DNA from: Dastarcus helophoroides
Lineage: Eukaryota > Arthropoda > Insecta > Coleoptera > Bothrideridae
Length of the DNA stretch: 64,000 nt
Direction: 5' to 3'
Assembly (NCBI GenBank): GCA_028583605.1
Contig: CM053333.1
Location: forward strand, 27,259,302 to 27,323,301
Notes under the pieces: generated by a model
Seen by the model: the letters and a program-made list of their open reading frames with translations, nothing else
What the model was told of the DNA's origin: nothing
Database searches by the model: none
Part shown: in pieces, positions 59,786 to 64,000 of the stretch
How the letters are laid out: every line of letters begins with the position of its first letter
Position numbering within the stretch: position 1 is the stretch's first letter
Position numbers and translations under genes: made by a program

Positions 59786-59932
59786 CAATAAAAGAGACGT
59801 TTCTAAGGAATTTCAGGAGTTGTGTTCCCAGAGGAGCCGGTTTCAGTTCATTGCAGATATAAAAAGGGTCAGTTCCACATTCGTCTGCGATAAGATTGTG
59901 GATTGCATGGGCGGCGGCATACACGGCATCAA
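59786..59932 (-). CDS. Metabotropic glutamate receptor-like exon (ligand-binding domain, upstream)
   Basis: A 147-bp exon on the minus strand, after TGTTTCAG and before GTAGGTAAC. Both ends are phase 1. It reads (V)DAVYAAAHAIHNLIADECG, TDPFYICNELKPAPLGTQ and LLKFLRNVSFIG. The DAVYA.AHA.H start, the paired cysteines and the LL.FLRNVSF.G end are hallmarks of the extracellular lobe of metabotropic glutamate receptors. The last base G joins GA of the next exon (37184) to make Gly, continuing FIG-RQETVVRFN in the order the family requires. No stop or damage is visible, so the gene is probably functional. The exon before this one lies beyond the window or was not recognised. Confidence 0.9.
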
Positions 59933-60131
59933 CTGAAACAAAAATACATGATAGACCGTTTGTATCAGACCAAAGGATACATTTTTTTTCAGCAAATGAT
60001 CAGTCGGCATGATTTGTGGAACGAGTAAAATACCAAAGTAATTGGGTTGGAAGAAATTCTTTTCCTAGCATTGATTATGTCCTTTGATATGGCAATATTC
60101 CTAGAGTAAGGTCTTACAATAGTTTTAATAT

Positions 60132-60325
60132 ACAGGGCGTTTCAACGAAAGCTATCCACCCTAAATAACTTTTTATATTGTTATTTTTAGGAAAAACGCA
60201 AAAACACGTCATTTAATATATACAGGGGCACATATTTTGTCATATTTACCATACCTGCACCCCCAAACCAATCCCTTATATTTTTTTAAATAATACAGTC
60301 AAGTAGATTTCAAAAATAATAATAC
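60132..60325 (+). mobile_element. MITE fragment, unoccupied paralogue
   Basis: Starts ATACAGGGCGTTTCAACG. Its 60170-60290 part aligns, inverted, with the two halves of the MITE split at 61594-61690 and 63039-63100, but here without the foldback insert (TTTAATATATACAGGGGCAC reads across the site). It is followed closely by a solo LTR. Confidence 0.7.
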
Positions 60326-60689
60326 TGTAACGCAATGTAAATAGGATTTAGAATAGAATTGTAGAATTTAGTAAATAAAAAAAGTTTCTAGAAGGATCTG
60401 ATAAGGGGAAAGCGGCCGCGATAACGAAACAAATGGCAGATAAGCGTTCCAGAAATTTCGGCAAACGATAAGCCTTATCTGCCGAAAAGTTCTAGAAGCC
60501 GGGGGCCAAAACTATAAAAAGGCGGTCAGCTTTCCCTCGAGTCAGTCAGTTAGAAGTCAGTGTAGTTAGTGGGTTAGCAATTAGTAAATAAGTAGTGAGT
60601 TACTGTTTAGTTGAAGTGTGCCGAGTTAATTTGATAATAAAGTGGTGTAATTCACACGTGTAATCAATCGAACCGATAAGCCCGTAACA
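60326..60689 (+). mobile_element. Solo LTR, gypsy-type family, subfamily 1
   Basis: 364 bp, TGTAAC to GTAACA, flanked by ATAC (60322-60325 and 60690-60693). Contains CTATAAAAAGGCGG, the initiator-like TCAGTCAGTTAGAAG and AATAAAG. The GGCAGATAAG/CTTATCTGCC stem is intact. Confidence 0.93.
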
Positions 60690-60693
60690 ATAC

Positions 60694-61590
60694 TTATTAT
60701 CTAGAGTGAATATTTCTGGAGCTACTGCCGTTTAAATTTAAATTAAGCAATGATTTGTTGAATAAATGAAACATCGTATTAGCTTTAGTAATTTTATTAT
60801 CATTTAATTAAAAAGAAAAAAGTAGAAGGGGTTTAAACTGACTTCCATTGACATACAGTGATATAATCTAGTTTCAAAGACATCTCCAACATTAGTTATG
60901 GTAACAGAGTTGGGGTCAGTGTTCGACATTAGTCAATCATTCTTTCTCGTAACTTATGTATGGATTCTGATTGTTTTGTAAGCAATTTTGTTTTTAAATA
61001 ACAGAATAACAGAAAAAAATCTAGGGAAGTCAAATCAGATGACCTACTCTGTCATCGCAACTCTTCTCCCTATGTCCTTCCACATACTTAAGTTTAGACT
61101 GACTTAAATGTGCCTTATCATTTTCAAACATAAATAAATCTTCTAATTCTCGTCATTTTTTAGTTTTATGTTTATTTCTAATTTGCTGGCTCTTGAAAAG
61201 AGTAGCTTAGGGCTAGGGCCACTTCCGTAGCTTCGTTATAGACTAGCTACTCTTTTTGGTTTGTGCAATTTATTGGCCACAGACCCACAAATCTTATTTC
61301 CGTATATTTTTGCATAAATTCTCTTCAATTCTGTTACATACTTTCATGTGTTGGGTTCCTTCTAGGGGATGCAGAATTAAAAAGTCTAACCTTTGGTTTT
61401 GCATAATTTCGGTGCGCTCTTGGACACTATAAACCATTGGAACAATGTTATAATTACTTAGTAGCGATAATTTATGCTGTGATGTTGGAAACTCAGACAT
61501 CAAATGATTTACTAATGTCATTACTTTGGTGATGTTGCACACATTTGTTTAAAATATACACGTCAACAGGAATCCAAAACTCCAAGAAAA
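60694..61590. other. No gene recognised
   Basis: The 82-codon minus frame at 61294-61542 (MSEFPTSQHKLSLLSNYNIV) has no known domain and no splice context linking it to the receptor. Confidence 0.4.
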
Positions 61591-61593
61591 TAT

Positions 61594-63100
61594 AGGGCGT
61601 GTCATTTAAAAAAATAGGAGGGGTTGGTCTGATAGCTCAGGGGTGACAGTTACATTCAGTATAAATGTAATGAAATATGCCCCCCGTATATACAGGGTGG
61701 ACCATAAGTAATGGTACACAGAGCAATGGTGGATTTTTCGAATAAAAATAATGTGATTTATCTACATTTACCTTAGACCAAAAGTTGATATTAACAGAGA
61801 TACAGAGTGACAAAGTTGAAAAAAAATTTCGATTTTGCCGTATAACTATGTAATGAATTTAAATATAGGCACGAAATTTAAGTCGACAAACTCTAATTTG
61901 CTAACATATTACCAATAGCTGATAGGGGGCGCTACCTGCGCTATCCTGCATAATTCTAAATCATCATAACTTTTTTGTGCGCCCACGTATATTAATTTTA
62001 AATAGGTTATTATATTTCCCCATATTTTTTACGTAAAAAAAGTGTACTTTCTAAAAGTTGATACGAGCAACCGTTTCCAAAATATTTGCCTTTAAAGCTT
62101 GACGTGCTTGGTTTTAAATTACTAAGATATTAAAATTTCGAAGTAGACTTGAAAAAAAAGTAATCATAAGACTGCTTTGAAAGTTATTTATGTCAAATAT
62201 TACTTTGCTGATAATATTGTTACCTAAATTTTGAAAATCTCAATAAAGAAAATCCAAAAAATTAAGACGTAATTTATTTTCTAACATAGAGATGTGAGAT
62301 ATGATGTCTGAGTCCCACAAAAAAATTTTAATAGTCTGTGTGGCCAAAGATAAATTTCAATAAAAGACAGCCAAATTTTTAATTGTTTACAATCCCTTTA
62401 CATGAAAAAAGTCATTTCTCACATACTTATTTTTGAAAATAAATTTGGTTTTGGTATTTTATTTAAATTTGCTTAAGAAATTTAAGAAATAGGTGTAATA
62501 ATAATGCCAGTAGAGTAATATTTGATATAAACTATTTTAGAGTCAGTTTTATTACTTTTATTTTGAAACCTGCTGCAAAAAATTCCTATTTACATAACTT
62601 AAAATAAACGTACTGCAAACCATGAAGGCAAATATCTTGAAAACGATTGCTTGCATCAACATTTAGAAAGTATACCTTTTTTACGTAAAAAATGTAGGTA
62701 AATAAAAATATCTGTTTAAAATAAGTGTACATGAAGGCACAAAAAAGTGTTTTAGAATAATATAAGGTAGCGCAGATAGCGCCCCCTATGAGTTACTGGC
62801 AATCTGTTAGCAAATTGGAATTTCTTGACCAAAGAAATCCCCCTATGCCAAATTTCTTGTCTATAGTGAAATGTGTTCATCAGTTATGCAAAAAATCACA
62901 ATTTTTTTTTCAACTTTGACATCCTGTATCTCTATTAATATCAACTTTTGGTATAAGGTAAATGTGGTTAAATCACCTTATTTTTATACGACAAATCTAC
63001 TCTTGCTCTATGTACCATTACTTATGGTCCATCCTGTATTTATTAAAGTGTTTTTGCATTTTTCTTAAAAATGGCTGCCTAAAAGTTATTTCATGTGAAT
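61594..63100. mobile_element. MITE split by a foldback element
   Basis: 61594-61690 (TATAGGGCGTGTCATTTAAA onward) and 63039-63100 are the two sides of one MITE; the paralogue at 60132 shows the intact junction. The foldback at 61691-63038 sits in a TATATATTAAA-like target. Confidence 0.75.
61691..63038. mobile_element. Foldback element with about 450-bp inverted arms
   Basis: Ends TACAGGGTGGACCATAAGTA and its near complement TACTTATGGTCCATCCTGTA (about 36 bp). Arms stay inverted for about 450 bp, for example GGGGGCGCTACCTGCGCTAT against ATAGCGCCCCCT, and AACTTTTGGTATAAGGTAAA against its complement. The central 500 bp is AT-rich and asymmetric. No transposase. A partial relative lies at 41950-42595. 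Confidence 0.88.
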
Positions 63101-63109
63101 AGTTTTCAT

Positions 63110-64000
63110 TTTATATGTCTTTTTTATTATTTAGGCGCTTTGCTGCTTTTACTATTTTTAACTTTTTAAATCAGAAAAATAATTCCACTTCCGTTTTGTT
63201 AAGTTGGTACTTTTTTGACAATTTAAAACTTGTCAATTAATGAGTGTGTCGATTTTGTTATTAAATAACATCTTTTTGTTTAACAGTAATTCAAAACAGT
63301 AATCTTATATTATGAAATAATATTTACTTGGAATGTCTTACACAAAGTTGTAACCAAAAAGATATTTAGAAAAAAAGGTAGTAGGAAAAAAGTTTACTCA
63401 CATATGTTTCTTTAATGGTTTGTAGAATTGTAGAATTTGATGTTATTACCTTTAAAAACCTTAGCAATTTCCTGATGTGGTTAGCTACCCTTATAAATTA
63501 AATTTTTGAGGGATTCGCCTAATGTTATTTTATTCTCTTAAGAATATACTTCAGATAATTTTGTTTTGTAAGGTTTTATATTCTAAATGGGATTTGGAGG
63601 AAATGTTGTGTGCTTTACACTTGGCACAATCTATTTATAAAAGATGCACCCTCAGCATAAGACAAAATACGATCCACAAGAAGGTAATGTCGGTTTTCAC
63701 AAGTATGTAAATACCACTTGTATTACTTTTAATAAGAAAATTATTTTTTCTGTCTTTGATATATGCTGAATAATACTTTGGTTTTCTTACAAGTAGAAAA
63801 CATTCTGAATAAGAACAAATTCTTGCAGGATTCTTAACTTGAAATTTTGTGTTTAAATTTAAACGCAGGACTTGTTTTTACTTTAAATTTAAAATTTGGA
63901 CTTTTAAGTCATTTAAATTATTTTCCCGATAGTTCAATCTTGACTTTAGTGTTCCCGAAGTTCTTTATCTCAAACATTTTACTTCGAATTGGAAATTTAA
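63110..64000. other. AT-rich DNA, no gene seen
   Basis: The frame 63522-63710 has no domain. From about 63830 the sequence is the recurrent AT-rich word family. Confidence 0.5.

Noticed and set aside
61294..61542. 82-codon minus frame considered as an upstream receptor exon
   Set aside because: No class C receptor motifs and no splice signals in the needed phase.

Overview
The window is AT-rich animal DNA. The transposon families and the one host gene it carries fit an insect, and the many short 'TACAGGGTG'-type inverted-repeat elements fit a beetle-like genome, but the species cannot be named from sequence alone. There are no bacterial operons, rRNA genes or CRISPR arrays. Almost every long open frame belongs to a decayed mobile element.

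Host gene: two spliced exons of a metabotropic-glutamate-receptor-type class C GPCR lie on the minus strand, at 59786-59932 (upstream exon) and 37058-37184 (downstream exon). They have consensus splice sites and compatible phase-1 ends, and together they encode a continuous stretch of the extracellular ligand-binding domain. The 22.6-kb segment between them is therefore one intron packed with nested transposons. DNA above 59.93 kb and below 37.06 kb is probably also intron or flank of this gene. No other exon was found.

1-17 kb: a three-armed foldback element (1.70-3.50 kb); a frameshifted piggyBac transposase with a readable C-terminal cysteine-rich domain (7.29-8.94 kb); a GC-rich series of hairpins with one conserved loop, interrupted by a Harbinger-type MITE (9.1-9.54 kb); and an I-clade LINE (10.7-16.25 kb, minus) with gag zinc knuckle, endonuclease, reverse transcriptase and RNase H, itself carrying an unidentified 563-bp insert.

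17-26 kb: a tRNA-type SINE head, a solo LTR, a 5'-truncated CR1/L2-like LINE, a piggyBac-type MITE with TTAA ends, and a 306-bp tandem duplication.

27-35.5 kb: a copia-clade retrotransposon with both LTRs and a CAACA target duplication (26994-32552). It lacks gag and RNase H, has a 38-residue tandem repeat between integrase and RT, and carries a nested terminal-repeat element whose only ORF is gag-like. After it comes a gypsy-type LTR plus gag start, split by a THAP-domain DNA transposon.

37-64 kb (mostly receptor intron): a deleted gypsy element, an RTE/L1-like RT fragment, foldback elements, four copies in all of one solo-LTR family with 4-bp TSDs (including the one at 17.4 kb), a long-inverted-repeat element hosting an LTR hosting a LINE (44.1-47.6 kb), a pogo-like element (49.07-51.05 kb), and mariner and BEL/Pao remnants. 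At 60-63 kb a foldback has inserted into a MITE whose unoccupied paralogue survives 1.5 kb away. The nesting gives a relative order of insertion at many sites. The only gene likely to work for the host is the receptor.
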